Shown here in pieces: positions 22,439-32,520 of a DNA stretch of 64,000 bases. The translations under genes and the position numbers were made by a program. Position 1 is the first letter of the stretch. Every line of letters starts with the position of its first letter. Location: positions 372,001 through 436,000 of the forward strand of contig JAWWUD010000102.1 in assembly GCA_033964015.1 (NCBI GenBank), given 5' to 3'. The stretch comes from Scolanthus callimorphus. Lineage: Eukaryota > Cnidaria > Anthozoa > Actiniaria > Edwardsiidae. The notes beneath the pieces are model-generated. The model saw only the letters and a program-made list of their open reading frames with translations, had not been told where the DNA came from and searched no databases.

Positions 22439-23847
22439 ACAAAGAGTGGACAAATGCCCTCCCCCGGGAACAGAAAAAAACAAAGATTCCATCGACACTG
22501 CGTTACAAAGCTTCACAACAGAATATGTCCGCTCAGAACTTCAACTCCATTTATTCTATCCGAGCATTTATAATTCGTTTTTTAACAGTATTGCAGTTTT
22601 TCTCGTCTCTGAACGCGTTGTCATTTCACTGAAAGTGAGACAAAAAATAAGTAAACAAGTGAAACAAATCCGTCAGTCTCAAATCGTAATTAAATTTATT
22701 CTCCTACTAAGGTATTACAATAGTAGAAACACCTTCAAAAGTCTGATCTCCACTAATTTCTCTCTCGGTTGTAGCCATTTAGCTACAATTTCCATTCATT
22801 TATCGTCCCCCACACTATAGTGGTGTATACGGGTCATACTCGGCATTTTATTTTGTGTGACGTTTTTTTTCTGTAACTGGGACATCGTAACTGCCAATTG
22901 ATAGTTATAACTGGTCGAGGAAGTGGACTGGTGTTGTAGTTCCGAAAAACACAACGCGCTAAAGTTTGTGAAAGAGAACCAACACGGCGATTTCGTGACA
23001 TAAGAGGTTGAGTGAAAACTGATACACTTCTCCCAAACGAGATCCCCGAAATAGCCCGCAAAATTACGTATTCAGTGGTTTCTTTTGTAAAGTACATGCG
23101 CGCAATGCAAATTAGCTAATTAAAATTGGCATAACAGGAAACTCTGGATTGTAGGCTTTCTTTTGACATAAAACTCGATTAATTTCACAAAATTGTCTCT
23201 TAAATATTCGAAATTTAGCCAAGGGGATCCGGTACTGGGATAGCGTGGGATTCACGGGATCTGTCTCTGTTACTGTTAAAAAAAGAGCTATTTCTGTTGA
23301 ATTGGAACGGCAACTTCTCTGAAAGTCAACCAAATCTCACGTACGAAGCAAACAGAAGGAACTGACCAGAGGATGAAGTGATTTTTACTCAATGAGTAGC
23401 CCTAATGTGGCCGTACGGTGGACTCGCTTAGTATATATGTTTAGTATCGCTTGGTGAAGTCCCGTCTGATCTTAAAACAGTCAAGAACGGTCCTTGTGTT
23501 TGCGTAAGCCCCGTAAGAAACATATCTAATTCGACCGGGTTATAAATCCGAGAGAGAGATCAGCGTACCAGGTACTGAAATTGTAAATTTATTTTGCAGT
23601 ATTTTGCGAAGTTATTAGTCCACAGAGACACTTGAGCCTGTGATACCGTGCGAGCGTATGACATACGCTCGCAAAGGTCGATGGCCTAGCAGATGGGGTC
23701 TAGAATCGCTGTGCAAAGTTCCCCACCCCCCTCCCCTGGAGAAAAACAAATCCGACCCGGGGGCCAGCAAAATTTTCAAAATTCCCCACCCCAGGGAAGC
23801 CAGTGGTGTGCAAATGCCCCAGGGTGTCCGGGGGGGGGGGGGGGGAC
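22439..23847. other. No recognised gene
   Basis: 22450-22470 and 23715-23850 are C/G-rich and belong to the surrounding inverted-repeat family. Between them the sequence is ordinary, with two minus-strand open frames (22834-23097, 87 codons; 23112-23333, 73 codons) that resemble nothing I know and lack clear splice signals. A 16-17 G run at about 23829-23845 is prone to assembly error. Confidence 0.35.
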
Positions 23848-24003
23848 ATGGTCACCGCTGGAATTGACTGATACATTATCATCCAGAGCATCATTTGGAG
23901 CTTAAAGTATTATATACAATAGTCTCAACGACTTAAAATTTGACCTAAAATCGTGACCTACTGTGGAGACAGACTGATGAGGATAATACTAGAAAACTGT
24001 TGG

Positions 24004-24486
24004 TTATAATAATTTATCGTCGTCCAAGGAATTTTCCGATCTGATAGGGCTCGTCCATATATCTTTCTCGCTTCCATAGTAGTGCGAGTAGTAAGGAGAG
24101 TCAGGCCCAGATGGCTGATGATTTGGAGAATGCGGTAAAGTTCTAAGATAGCTTGAATCCTTTTCTGGTGTATACAAGTCAAGTTTATCAGGGAAAGCTT
24201 CGATAGCTCGGTTCACATCTTGGCTTTTGTTATCTCCTGAATAATATAGTGGACTAGACAGGTATTTCCTTGGTAATATTTGTGGGCCCAACGGCACACA
24301 TGGCGATAATTCTGAAGAAGATGTGTCAAAGGAAGCTGAAGCGACAGAAGCTGTTTCGTCTTCAAACAGTACCAGCGTGTTTTCGTCATTCGTTTCTTCG
24401 ACTGAAACCAGCAGATCGTCTTTAGTCTTGTTCTGGACATTGTGATATCGATTTCGTGGTCGCGATGACGAATTGTGTTCTTATTT
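24004..24486 (-). CDS. Hypothetical terminal exon
   Basis: On the minus strand a frame is open from about 24480 to the stop near 24004. It includes NVQNKTKDDLLVSVEETNDE, then SVASASFDTSSSELSP, and SENSLDDDKLL at the C-terminus. It is serine-, acid- and proline-rich, like a disordered tail. A TAAG just upstream could be a 3' splice site, and the frame is closed before it. It lies immediately downstream in sense of the DUF6589-like pseudogene but in a different style of sequence. I do not recognise the family. It could be a host terminal exon or part of a multicopy gene. Confidence 0.35.
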
Positions 24487-24661
24487 TTAGGCTGCAAGAC
24501 AGCCCTTGTTCGAATAATAGAGCGCGCTTTTATTCGCGGGAAGTCGCCGCTCACGTGTCGTGTTTGCCACGCAGAGTAACGGAAGCACCACACTTAAGCC
24601 ATGGCATGTATTATAATCCTTACATAGAGAATTTAATTGTTTCTGGAGTGCTATTTGTATA

Positions 24662-25372
24662 TTAACGAGCCTTTATTCCCATTTCAATGTTTTTCTTGTG
24701 CTTATTTATCCACTCATACAAGCTTGAGCCATCTACGTTACTTAACCTCTCACTCTTAAAGTCAACAAAATGGGCATACTTTCTCCTTTCTTCTGCTGTA
24801 AATGCTTTGTAGCTGACTAGTGTTTTCACTAGCTCCTCCAAATCCTTCTCAGTGCTGCCTTCTGAATGCCTGCCAGAACGTGAAACACGATGTAGTGTCT
24901 CATCAGGTTTTGTCATGATTTTTGTGGTAGGCCTTTCTGCTTTGCAGAGTTTTGAAACAGCTTCTTTAGTAATATTCGGACCAAGCTGACGTATGCTCTG
25001 CTTCAAGAAGTTATTGCTGTGCTCTGTTGACTCATCCAGTGGAATATGACATCCATTCTGTCCATGGTTATTTACAAACCGGTTCCAAACCGAACGCTCA
25101 TTGTCTCTCGGTGACAACAAAGCTTGCACCTGGAATGACTGGAACAAACACTCCAGGGCGTACTTACTGCTGTGTGTTCCATCTGAGAAACAATACAATG
25201 TGAAGTTTTTGTATTGCCTCATCAAGCGATCACCGTCTTCTTCTCTAACGGCATCCAGGAAATTAAAGAAGAGGAATTCCTCCTCAAGAAGTGCACAATT
25301 ATAATTAAACACATCGTCCCCTTCCGTCATCTCTACTGGAGGGGGTGAAGGCTTGGTAGCTGATACAGTCAA
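24662..25372 (-). pseudogene. DUF6589-like multicopy gene, C-terminal part
   Basis: A 236-residue open frame reads CALLEEEFLFFNFLDAVREE, KYALECLFQSFQVQALLSPR, IPLDESTEHSNNFLKQSIRQ and SLYEWINKHKKNIEMGIKAR, ending at a stop. From memory this is the C-terminal portion of the large DUF6589-containing proteins that are repeated many times in cnidarians and lancelets. The H-N pair in the STEHSNNF context is typical. Enzymatic function is unknown; transposon association is suspected. The middle and N-terminal parts lie upstream on the same strand at 25503-26384 and 27060-28187. Confidence 0.6.
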
Positions 25373-25502
25373 AACCCGCGTATAAGAACCTAGAATTTTA
25401 GCCTAAAACAGGTTCTTATTTGATTTGAAGATACAAGGAAACATGGGGTTCACATGGATAATTCTAGCCTAACAGGTTCTTAAAATCTTATATGCGGGTT
25501 TT

Positions 25503-26384
25503 TTACTGTACTTCAAATTCATCTTCATTTTCATCTACTTGTACAGGAGGGTCATGTGACAGTTCGTGATTTCGTCTGCATTTACCGTTATGTCTGAAAT
25601 ATTTTTCACATCCAGGAAACCAACATGGAAACCTGCCATCCTGGGTGAGCTGCTGTCGGTTAAGCATGTCCTCCTTCTCTTGCTGTGATAAAACATTGTT
25701 CACTAGATCGTTGATGTGGCTATTGAACACAAATGTGTCTACGACCTTAGCAGCAAGACCATGCAAAAGCTCTAACTTTTCCACTTTTTTTAGTGAAGTT
25801 CTATTCTCGGGGAGATTGATCAACGTTGGCTTGCTTGACTTGTTCTCAAATCCCAAGGCAGACATGACAGCTGCAATAACTCTGGACTTAAACACAATAC
25901 AGAGAAAGTCCCTGTTTGGACGGTATGATGATGTTGCGTCGCTTGTCACGTTTTTCTGTTGATAAGCTGTGGGAGCTGTGGAATCGAGCAGAGCCCCAGA
26001 AACTCGGTTCTTCGCAAACTGATGGTTCACCCAGTGGATGGCACTGTTTTGAGAATCCATGGTCATGTTCCTCTTGATGCAGAAATCTATATTGACAAAG
26101 GACACTACAAAGCCTGGATGTAGGTTTGCCCGTAGTGTGCGCACATTCTTAATGACTCTATCTATTTCCTCGTGACATGCAGATGTGCACTTCACATGAG
26201 AGCAATGTTCATTTAATATGGCCTTGTACTCTCCCAGTGCTTGTTTCAAAAGGCTGTTGTCACTTGCAATGCATTCTTTAGCTTGGACTAGCTGTGCATC
26301 ATAATGCTCTCCTAGATGATCCAGCTTCTTCAAAATGTTGGAATTGCAATAAGTGAGTTTATTGAACCTCGAAATGGTTGCCAA
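25503..26384 (-). pseudogene. DUF6589-like multicopy gene, central part with C2H2 finger
   Basis: A 293-residue open frame contains VVSFVNIDFCIKRNMTMDSQ and NSAIHWVNHQFAKNRVSGAL. Near its end is a C2H2 zinc finger, CWFPGCEKYF...RRNHELSH, with spacing C-x4-C-x13-H-x3-H. Relative to the full-length proteins as I remember them, the region around VTSD...FLCIVFKSRVIAAVMSAL looks internally deleted. That would remove the conserved core between the substrate-like N-half and the C-terminal C-half. The 130-bp gap to the C-terminal frame is non-coding and holds an imperfect CAGGTTCTTAT repeat, possibly an intron or another insertion. Confidence 0.55.
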
Positions 26385-26619
26385 AGAATTAGTCTAAATT
26401 TAGTAGGCATGACCTTAGAAAAATAACTGTTCAGAAATTGCCACCCTAGAAATAATCCTTCTTTCTAAAATACCTTCTTCAGCATACTATTTTAGCTCAA
26501 AGAACTCCTTGAAAATACCAAATTTTCATCTGGCATTTCACCTTCGTTCAGAAAATCCCTAAAAACCTAAAAACGGGGTGCCGATACAATATGGTCATAC
26601 CTATCATCCAAATAAATAC

Positions 26620-26863
26620 TACTCTTCCCAGTAGATGGTTACACCTGTCGATTTTTCAACCCGCCTGTCTTAAATTGATCGCGTTATCACCTTTTTATGT
26701 ACCACGTGATGCATTGTTTATGTACCACGTGATCAGTATTTGTACACGTAAAGTTTACGCCTACAAATGTTAATCATGTGGTACATAAGTAACTCATCAC
26801 TTTGAGACATTTGCCGGCGGGCTGAAAAATCGAGAGGTGTAAAACGGTCTACTGGGAAGAGTA
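26620..26863. mobile_element. Inverted-repeat MITE (244 bp, ATAC duplication)
   Basis: TACTCTTCCCAGTAGA...TTACACCTGTCGATTTTTCA at the left is matched by TGAAAAATCGAGAGGTGTAA...TCTACTGGGAAGAGTA at the right. ATAC flanks both sides (26616-26619 and 26864-26867). The interior repeats ATGTACCACGTGAT three times, with an E-box-like CACGTG. It is inserted between the N-terminal and central pieces of the DUF6589-like pseudogene. Confidence 0.8.
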
Positions 26864-27059
26864 ATACTTTTTTTGTCATCTTTAGTCCATCTTTATTTAA
26901 GCGAATCATATCTATGTCTATAGGGAGTATTCCTTCCTCAACAGGGAAAGTGGACCCGGGAGGGGGGTGCACAGGGGATACATTTTGCTAAGTTTTCATA
27001 CATTTTCACTAAACTCAGCTCCCCACCTTTCCACATAATCTTACTGTTCCACCGTTCCT

Positions 27060-28187
27060 GCTCAACCTTACTCTACGGTACCCCTACTCCTTGAATGCTT
27101 GCACAATGAATGTTATGGAAGATTTTTTTAATAGAATTTTTGGTGTTACCATAACCTGCAGTAAATATCACAATAAACCTGTGATTTTGATTTCTAAATA
27201 GGTGAAATAATGATATACGGCCTTTTAAATTGCCACTTGAGCATAAACTCTCTGTTGGCCTAACCTCTGCTGATTTAGTCCTCATCATAATTCCAAGCAC
27301 TGACGCTGTTGCATCCATTTTCTCGCACCTCTGTTTCAGCAGTACTGATCCTGCGACAGCAACACTTCCGAACAGTTCTTCTGTTGACTGCAGAAGTCAT
27401 AAGAAAAGAATTAAAATAACGGGGCTCGATATTTCAACTCATCGCTCACACTTTCCAAATCATATGTGGATAATTCTTCCTTGCTGATTTCCTCAAAAGG
27501 GATGGATTGTTTCTAGAACAAAGTCCAGAGAGCTCTTTATTTAACAAACAGAGAGTCTTCTCGACGATGTGCTTTCGCACGAGAGGACAATTTATGGCGG
27601 CAATAGCTATAGCAGAGGGAGTGCGATGTGCCAATGCCTTCCCAATAGCTTGATAGGATCCTTGTAGGGATGTATTGACGGTCTTGCTTGGGTAATTGAC
27701 CGATACCTTGACCTGCGTGGAATTTCCTGTGGCTCGCTCATGTCTCACCGGTGTGGAGGTGATCAACGGAGGTTGCAGTAGTTCGCGTGGAAATCCAACG
27801 AAAGCACGCCTTGCGAAGTCCGAGCTCGGTGCAATCGGTGACAGCAGAGGCATATAAATTATTCCTTCGTTAATTTGAAAACTGACATCAGATTCCTGGA
27901 TACTCGGTTGAGTGTTATAAGAAGTACAAGTGAAGTGGTAGCGGTTTTTTTTTCGCGGCCTTCGAAAAGGAAAGCGATTTAACCGCTTTCGAGCGCGTTT
28001 CTCCTTGATCTTCAGATCTACATCTCTTCGATCGTGCCTCTCGTTTGGCAAATAGTTCACCAATGTCCTGCTTATTCCGGTAAAGGTTGTCTAATGCTCG
28101 CTGATATTTAGTGAGACTTTTGTAGCAGCGCGACTTGCAAATAAACAAACCATCAGCCGCCGAGTAATTTCTTACATCTACATCCAA
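27060..28187 (-). pseudogene. DUF6589-like multicopy gene, N-terminal part
   Basis: Minus strand. The first frame (28187-27915) has a cysteine-bearing start, YSAADGLFICKSRCYKSL. A shift leads to 28063-27446 with a basic tract and the block VKVSVNYPSKTVNTSLQGSY, then LVRKHIVEKTLCLLNKEL and NPSLLRKS. Further shifts continue through STYDLESVSDELKYRA and, at 27387-27295, LFGSVAVAGSVLLKQRCEKM. These blocks occur in this order before the central domain in related cnidarian proteins. At least three frameshifts, plus a MITE downstream, mean that the locus is not functional. Confidence 0.55.
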
Positions 28188-28465
28188 GGCAGACTTGATA
28201 ATCTCGAAAAAATCAATAGAACTAGATCTTGTCTTTTACTGTGGAACAAATAAAACACGATTTCCGTCGACTAATTTCTTTGGAGTTTCTTCCGTGAACT
28301 TAAAGTGTTCTCCATCCCGAGAAGTACTTCGAAACTCACACAGAAAAGGCCTAGAATACTTTTCGCGGGTTCTGAAATGTGCTTTCGTCATTTTTGACAT
28401 GTTTACATTTTACGGAGACAAGATTGGCTGAAACATAACAATGCGCCGAATTTGAAAGGCAAAAA
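28188..28465. other. Upstream flank of the DUF6589-like pseudogene
   Basis: This would contain the promoter of the minus-strand gene. I see no clear TATA or initiator. One 78-codon plus-strand frame spans it but resembles nothing. Confidence 0.3.
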
Positions 28466-28567
28466 GGGAAAGGCATGTTGTCCAAAAGCAAGCAGCGGTG
28501 TGTGGTGAGGGAAGCATTGCGTGACTGACACAAAACACGGGCTGCGTAGGAGACTACATGAAAATTA
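28466..28567. repeat. Dispersed repeat end, copy D (inverted to copy A)
   Basis: GGGAAAGGCATGTTGTCC through GCGTGACTGACACAAAACAC and GGGCTGCGTAGGAGACT to CATGAAAATTAGAGG is the reverse complement of 11895-11995 with small differences. Confidence 0.75.
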
Positions 28568-29008
28568 GAGGCCCTCCCCATTTCCACCAGCCCACCCCCC
28601 CCCCCCCCCCCCCACCCTAATCCCTAAGTTCTTCTTTTAAGTCTGTGCAGCTTCCTTTCCTCGGTTCCTTCAGGGTCGATGTCGCGCAAAAGCAATCACA
28701 GGCCCGTAGCTCACGCGCTTGGCTCGTTGTCTTCATTTGTTTCAGAGAAAACACTATAAACACAGTATTTGTAGCATTTTTGTCGTGTTTCCTAGCTGAA
28801 AACAAAAGCAAAAAACTTCTTTTTTTTCCTGAGGGGGGTTCGTTCGATCCCCTCGAACCCCCTCCTACTGGCCTGAACGCCATATCGGGGACTCTCACAC
28901 CTTTTAATTGCAGAGTATGCCAAACAGAGCGATAGCCTTTCAAACGCCCAGGACCATCGACGATTTCCCGGATTTGCCTTTCGAGCTGGGAACGTGACGT
29001 CCTTTAGT
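28568..29008. other. Poly-C run and unassigned sequence
   Basis: A 16-C or longer run (about 28596-28613) is followed by a self-complementary patch, GAGGGGGGTTCGTTCGATCC next to CCTCGAACCCCCTCC, near 28832-28864. A 108-codon minus-strand frame here has no recognisable similarity. No RNA gene can be supported; the TTCGATCC word is part of the hairpin, not of a tRNA T-arm. Confidence 0.35.
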
Positions 29009-29246
29009 ACTATTTTCGTTCAACTATGAAGCTTGCAAATTTTTTCGCGTAGTTCTACAATTCAAACGTGACGTTTTGTCGAGAAGTTGTCGCGTTTCTC
29101 GCTCGCTGATTGCCTGAAAAATAACGGTCAAAACAGCGGCCAATCAGCGAGCGAGAAACAACAAGTTCTCGAAGAAAAAGTCACGTTTGAAATATGAAAC
29201 AATGCGAAAAAAATTGCAAGCTTCAGGGTTCAACGAAAATGATAGT
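29009..29246. repeat. Foldback element with 115-bp arms
   Basis: ACTATTTTCGTTCAACTATG and AAGCTTGCAAATTTTTTCGC at the left are matched in reverse complement by GCGAAAAAAATTGCAAGCTT and GTTCAACGAAAATGATAGT at the right. The inner arms GTTTCTCGCTCGCTGATTG and CAATCAGCGAGCGAGAAAC are perfect. No clear target duplication. Confidence 0.8.
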
Positions 29247-29289
29247 AAGTCCATAACGTTTAATACGCCGTTTAAGGATAGCAGTACTA

Positions 29290-29423
29290 AGCTCTAGTTA
29301 TGTGGTATTTGCTGAGAAGTGAACGAATTCTCTTGTATTGAAAGCTTCTGTAAAAATAAAAAGTTATCAGCTCTTCTTCGTTTGTATCAGCAGCATCAGG
29401 TCCACCATCTTGAATTACGCGCA
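29290..29423 (-). pseudogene. Possible transposase/integrase N-terminal fragment
   Basis: In sense after the minisatellite the frame reads VIQDGGPDAADTNEEELITF, then YFYRSFQYKRIRSLLSKYHI, to a stop. The second part looks like the small helix-turn-helix (Y---G-Y--I---L---H) before integrase-type catalytic domains of some cnidarian transposons. An alternative is an accidental frame. An upstream ATTTTTACAG could be a splice acceptor. Weak. Confidence 0.25.
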
Positions 29424-29436
29424 AGGCTATGCCGTG

Positions 29437-29771
29437 AGCAATTTGCTTTTGCCGTGAGCAATTTGCTTTTGCCGTGAGCAATTTGCTTTTGCCGTGCAGC
29501 AATTTGCTTTTGCCGTGCAGCAATTTGCTTTTGCTGTGAGCAATTTGCTTTTGCCGTGAGCTATTTGCTTTTGCTATTGCAATTTGTTTTTGCCGTGAAC
29601 AAATTTGTTTTTGCCGTGAACAAATTTGTTTTTGCCGTGAACAATTTGTTTTTGCTGTGAACAAATTTGTTTTTGCCATGAACAAATTTGTTTTTGCCGT
29701 GAACAATTTGTTTTCGCCATGAACAATTTGTTTTTGTCGTGAACAATTTGTTTTTGCCGTGATACTTGTGG
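29437..29771 (-). repeat. 20-bp minisatellite, array 2 (inverted to array 1)
   Basis: About 16 units of TTTGCCGTGAACAATTTGTT type, period 19-22 bp, the reverse complement of array 1. Near the TACGGTGGCCCACAAGTATC border (29763-29782) units carry AACAA...TTGTT. Far from it they carry AGCAA...TTGCT. Both arrays therefore share the border sequence and the same gradient of unit types, so both descend from one array-bearing element. Translating it gives meaningless 60-170 codon repeat proteins. Confidence 0.95.
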
Positions 29772-29795
29772 GCCACCGTACATGATCAATAAACA

Positions 29796-29800
29796 ATTTT
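29796..29800. repeat. Target-site duplication of the BEL element (left)
   Basis: ATTTT directly precedes the LTR and is repeated at 36701-36705. A 5-bp duplication is usual for BEL/Pao integrase. Confidence 0.85.
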
Positions 29801-30089
29801 TGTTACGCTAGCCGCATCACCAAGGTTTCAAATGTTTCACACTGCATGGTTTATTGCCACGTTTCATACAGGTAGAAGTGTTATTCGAAAGCTGTGAATA
29901 GATTACAATTCGTTAGGGGAGTGAAGAAATAGAACAGAATAAAACAAAAGTTACAGCTTACCCATTGGTGCCTGTGGAACGGATCCGCGACTAGCGAAGA
30001 TGATAGTTTTTCTCTCTAATTGGCGTCTATTACGTCATATAACGTGCGTTTATTAAAAACGTCAGAAATTGCTTTCGTAGGACGAAACA
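29801..30089 (-). repeat. BEL/Pao 3' LTR (289 bp)
   Basis: Starts TGTTACGCTAGCCGCATCAC and ends TTTCGTAGGACGAAACA on the plus strand. It has TG...CA ends and matches 36412-36700 except at about three sites (TTTCACAC/TTTTACAC, GGTGCCTG/GGTGTCTG, GATAGTTT/GATAGGTT). Confidence 0.95.
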
Positions 30090-30102
30090 CTCCCCCCTCA
30101 TC
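30090..30102 (-). promoter_or_regulatory. Polypurine tract of the BEL element
   Basis: In sense GATGAGGGGGGAG abuts the 3' LTR. This is the expected plus-strand priming site for reverse transcription. I could not recognise a matching tRNA primer-binding site next to the 5' LTR (sense TTCGAAAGCCAGTTGAAAGT). Confidence 0.8.
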
Positions 30103-30218
30103 TAGAAAGTTATGCAAGTTTTAACAGTTAATTAAGTTTCAAACAGGTTAGTACAAAGTTTCAAATAGGTTAGTTATCATGTTCATAAGTATAGTATAGT
30201 TATTCGAGTAAGTTCATT

Positions 30219-31553
30219 TCAATCCTTCATTTCGTCTACAGGAACGATGACGATTATCCTCTGAACTGGGCGTTCTACTGTAACATATCCTCCTCCGCGA
30301 TATGTCTTTACAGGTTCTCCTGGTTTAGCATTCTTATAACTGATTTCAACTCTGCGCCCTCTTCCATCCTGACTTGGGTTGGCTGTAATAACTTTGCCAA
30401 GTTTCCAATTTCCTCGGACAAGATTAGAATCTTGGATCATAACGACGTCACCAATTTTAACGTCACGGTGCGCTGTATGCCATTTTGACTGAATACGAAG
30501 ACTCGGAAAATAGTCGCGCGTCCATTTCTTCCAAAAGCTGTTCACTATATTCTGGACAAATTCGAATCTATGACGAAGATTTGTAGTTTCTCTGAAGGGT
30601 CCACTTGGAACGCGTGAAGTAGATCTTCCAAGTAATAGGTCGTTCGGACTTAAGTATACGCCGTCATCAGTATTAGTTGGGTGTTTACCAATTGGCCTCT
30701 CATTTATTAAGTTGGCAACTTCAAAACAGACTGTCTGTAATTCAGTGAAGGTCATGATGTTTTCACCGATTGCGATATCTAGGGCCCGTTTGACAGAACG
30801 TATTAATGCTTCGGACGTACCATTGTACCAAGGGGCGTCGGCAGGCGAGAACTCCAATTGTAGGCCCTCCGTTACTCCAAATTCATGTAATGCGTCCCAA
30901 TTCCAACTTTGTGTTATATCCTTGATTTCTTTATCTGCGGCTACAAGTTGGGGTCCGTTGTCAGAGTATAATTTTGCTGGATATCCTCTCAGTGATACAA
31001 ATCTTCTGAGTACTAATAGAAATGTTTCTGTGCTGTAATCTGGTGCTAGATCTAAGTGAACTGCTCGAGAACACATACAGTTGAATATCACTCCATAACA
31101 CTTTCCAAAGGTTCTTCGTTTCACTTCATCTCTGATCTTGAACGGTCCAAAGAGGTCTATACCCGTGTAGCGCCAAGGTGGAGATGGTTTTAATCTTTCC
31201 TCTGGTAATTTCCCCATCTTTTGCTCGCAAAGTCGTTTATCTATTTTCTTGCAGGTTATGCAGTTGAATTTGATTGATCGCACCATGCGCTGGATATTGG
31301 TAATGCAAAATCGCCCTCTTATCTTGCTTACTGTGGATGATATTCCGTGATGCCCTCTTTGATGTATATGTTCGGCATATAACCTTGCAAAGCGATGTTC
31401 GTATGGTAGCAAAACTAAGTCATTCTCATTATAACTTATCTCGAGCCACTTGTCAGCTCTGCCGCCTACAACTATGATGCCATCCTCTCGAGTTCTTGGA
31501 CATAGTCTTTTTCCATATCTGATGTCAACATTTTTTGGCATCGAAGTATCCAA
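30219..31553 (-). CDS. BEL pol, integrase part
   Basis: A 444-residue open frame. The N-terminal zinc-binding region has HIHQRGHHG and FNCITCKKID (H-H-C-C type). The catalytic core has D in YTGIDLFGPF, D in KLYSDNGPQL and E in PWYNGTSEALIRSV, the integrase DDE triad. A C-terminal block, WKLGKVITANPSQDGRGRRV, is the domain usually found after BEL integrases. All catalytic residues are present, so this module looks intact. It overlaps the upstream RNase H frame by about 80 bp in another phase; in related elements the two are continuous, so a frameshift near 31480 is inferred. Confidence 0.9.
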   Translation of the reverse strand: MDTSMPKNVDIRYGKRLCPRTREDGIIVVGGRADKWLEISYNENDLVLLPYEHRFARLYAEHIHQRGHHGISSTVSKIRGRFCITNIQRMVRSIKFNCITCKKIDKRLCEQKMGKLPEERLKPSPPWRYTGIDLFGPFKIRDEVKRRTFGKCYGVIFNCMCSRAVHLDLAPDYSTETFLLVLRRFVSLRGYPAKLYSDNGPQLVAADKEIKDITQSWNWDALHEFGVTEGLQLEFSPADAPWYNGTSEALIRSVKRALDIAIGENIMTFTELQTVCFEVANLINERPIGKHPTNTDDGVYLSPNDLLLGRSTSRVPSGPFRETTNLRHRFEFVQNIVNSFWKKWTRDYFPSLRIQSKWHTAHRDVKIGDVVMIQDSNLVRGNWKLGKVITANPSQDGRGRRVEISYKNAKPGEPVKTYRGGGYVTVERPVQRIIVIVPVDEMKD

Positions 31554-32520
31554 AACCTTTCAGCTCTGTCTATATCTTCTGGTGTTAGTGGATATGTTGC
31601 GTTTTTTAAAGTAGGTCGAGGTTTTCGTTTGTACATGGATAATATTCTTGCAGTTATTCTGATTAGCTTTGTGTAGTTAGAATATCTGTTTATGTCAATC
31701 CTTGCTTCTAAGCTATCTTGAGATTTGGCTTCAGTTAACATTACTGTTTTCAATTGTTCAGGCAGTTCGTTTTGGTAATTTGGTTTGTATATCGGCCACT
31801 TACTTTCAGGTAGTTTGAGGAACTCAGGACCGGTTTGCCAGATGCTGCTTAGTCCAATATCTGCTGGTTTCTTTCCGCGAGTAATCCAATCCGCGATGTT
31901 GTTCTTACTCTCTACCCAGTACCAATCGTCTTTGTTGGTTCCTTGTTGTATCTCACCAATACGTGTGGCAGCGAAAGTATTAAAGCCATAGGATTCTTTT
32001 TGAACCATTCCGTACACTATTTGGGAATCAACAATATGGTAGAATTTAGCAAACTTGTATCTCATTTCTTTCTCGATAAACGTCTTGAGTCGTTTATTAA
32101 GAACTGCGCCACATAATTCGACTCGATCAATGGACATCTTTTTCACAGGAGAAAGTCGATTTTTCGATATGATCAATCTGCTCTCGTAGCTGTTGTCTGT
32201 GATGTTCCATCTGGAGTAAGCGCATGCACCGTAAGCGCATTCTGAACCATCACTAAATATTACTATGACTGGATCCCCTCTTGCATTCACGGTTTTAATA
32301 CATCTTTCAAAGACTCCGCTTCCCATATTTGGAAGGTCTTCAAAGAAATTCATCCACTCTTTCGTGAGCATATCCGGAATAGGGTCATCCCAATCAGGTT
32401 TTGTCTCGCTCATCCATAATTTTCTCATCAACATTTTAGCTCGGACTGTAAATGGTGTGGCGAGTCTGATCGGATCATAGATATGGTTTACTTGAGATAA
32501 GACAATTCTCTTGGTGAGTT
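31472..32520 (-). CDS. BEL pol, RNase H part
   Basis: Readable from VLSQVNHIYDPIRLATPF (just before the listed frame at 32434) through VIVIFSDGSECAYGACAYSR, SIDRVELCGAVLNKRL, YHIVDSQIVYGMV and NNIADWITRGKKP, ending near 31472. The D-S-DGS, E and D residues fit the retroelement RNase H core. The upstream join lies about 32510, where the RT frame runs off into PNSPRELSYLK and stops. A one-base shift there would restore continuity with VNHIYDP, so this is a frameshift and not a separate gene. Confidence 0.85.

Larger units (their letters stand above)
21857..23874. mobile_element. Possible inverted-repeat element with GTATCAGTCAATTCCAGCGG ends
   Basis: GTATCAGTCAATTCCAGCGGTGACCAT at 21857-21883 is matched by its reverse complement at 23848-23874, and both ends lead into G/C-rich tracts. 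A related, more diverged pair spans 46943-47124. The 2-kb interior holds a LINE 3' end. The two ends might belong to one element opened by later insertions, or to two separate copies. Confidence 0.5.

Noticed and set aside
24213..24593. 126-codon minus-strand frame
   Set aside because: Overlaps the more protein-like hypothetical exon in another frame; likely a shadow.
28832..28864. tRNA-like TTCGATCC word
   Set aside because: Part of a local hairpin; no acceptor, D-arm or anticodon arm around it. No tRNA was found anywhere in the window.
29437..29771. CRISPR array
   Set aside because: Spacing is 20 bp with no unique spacers and the setting is eukaryotic; it is a minisatellite.
29287..29796. 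169-codon repetitive frame on the minus strand
   Set aside because: Most of it is the translated minisatellite; only the last 40 codons could be protein-like and are listed separately with low confidence.
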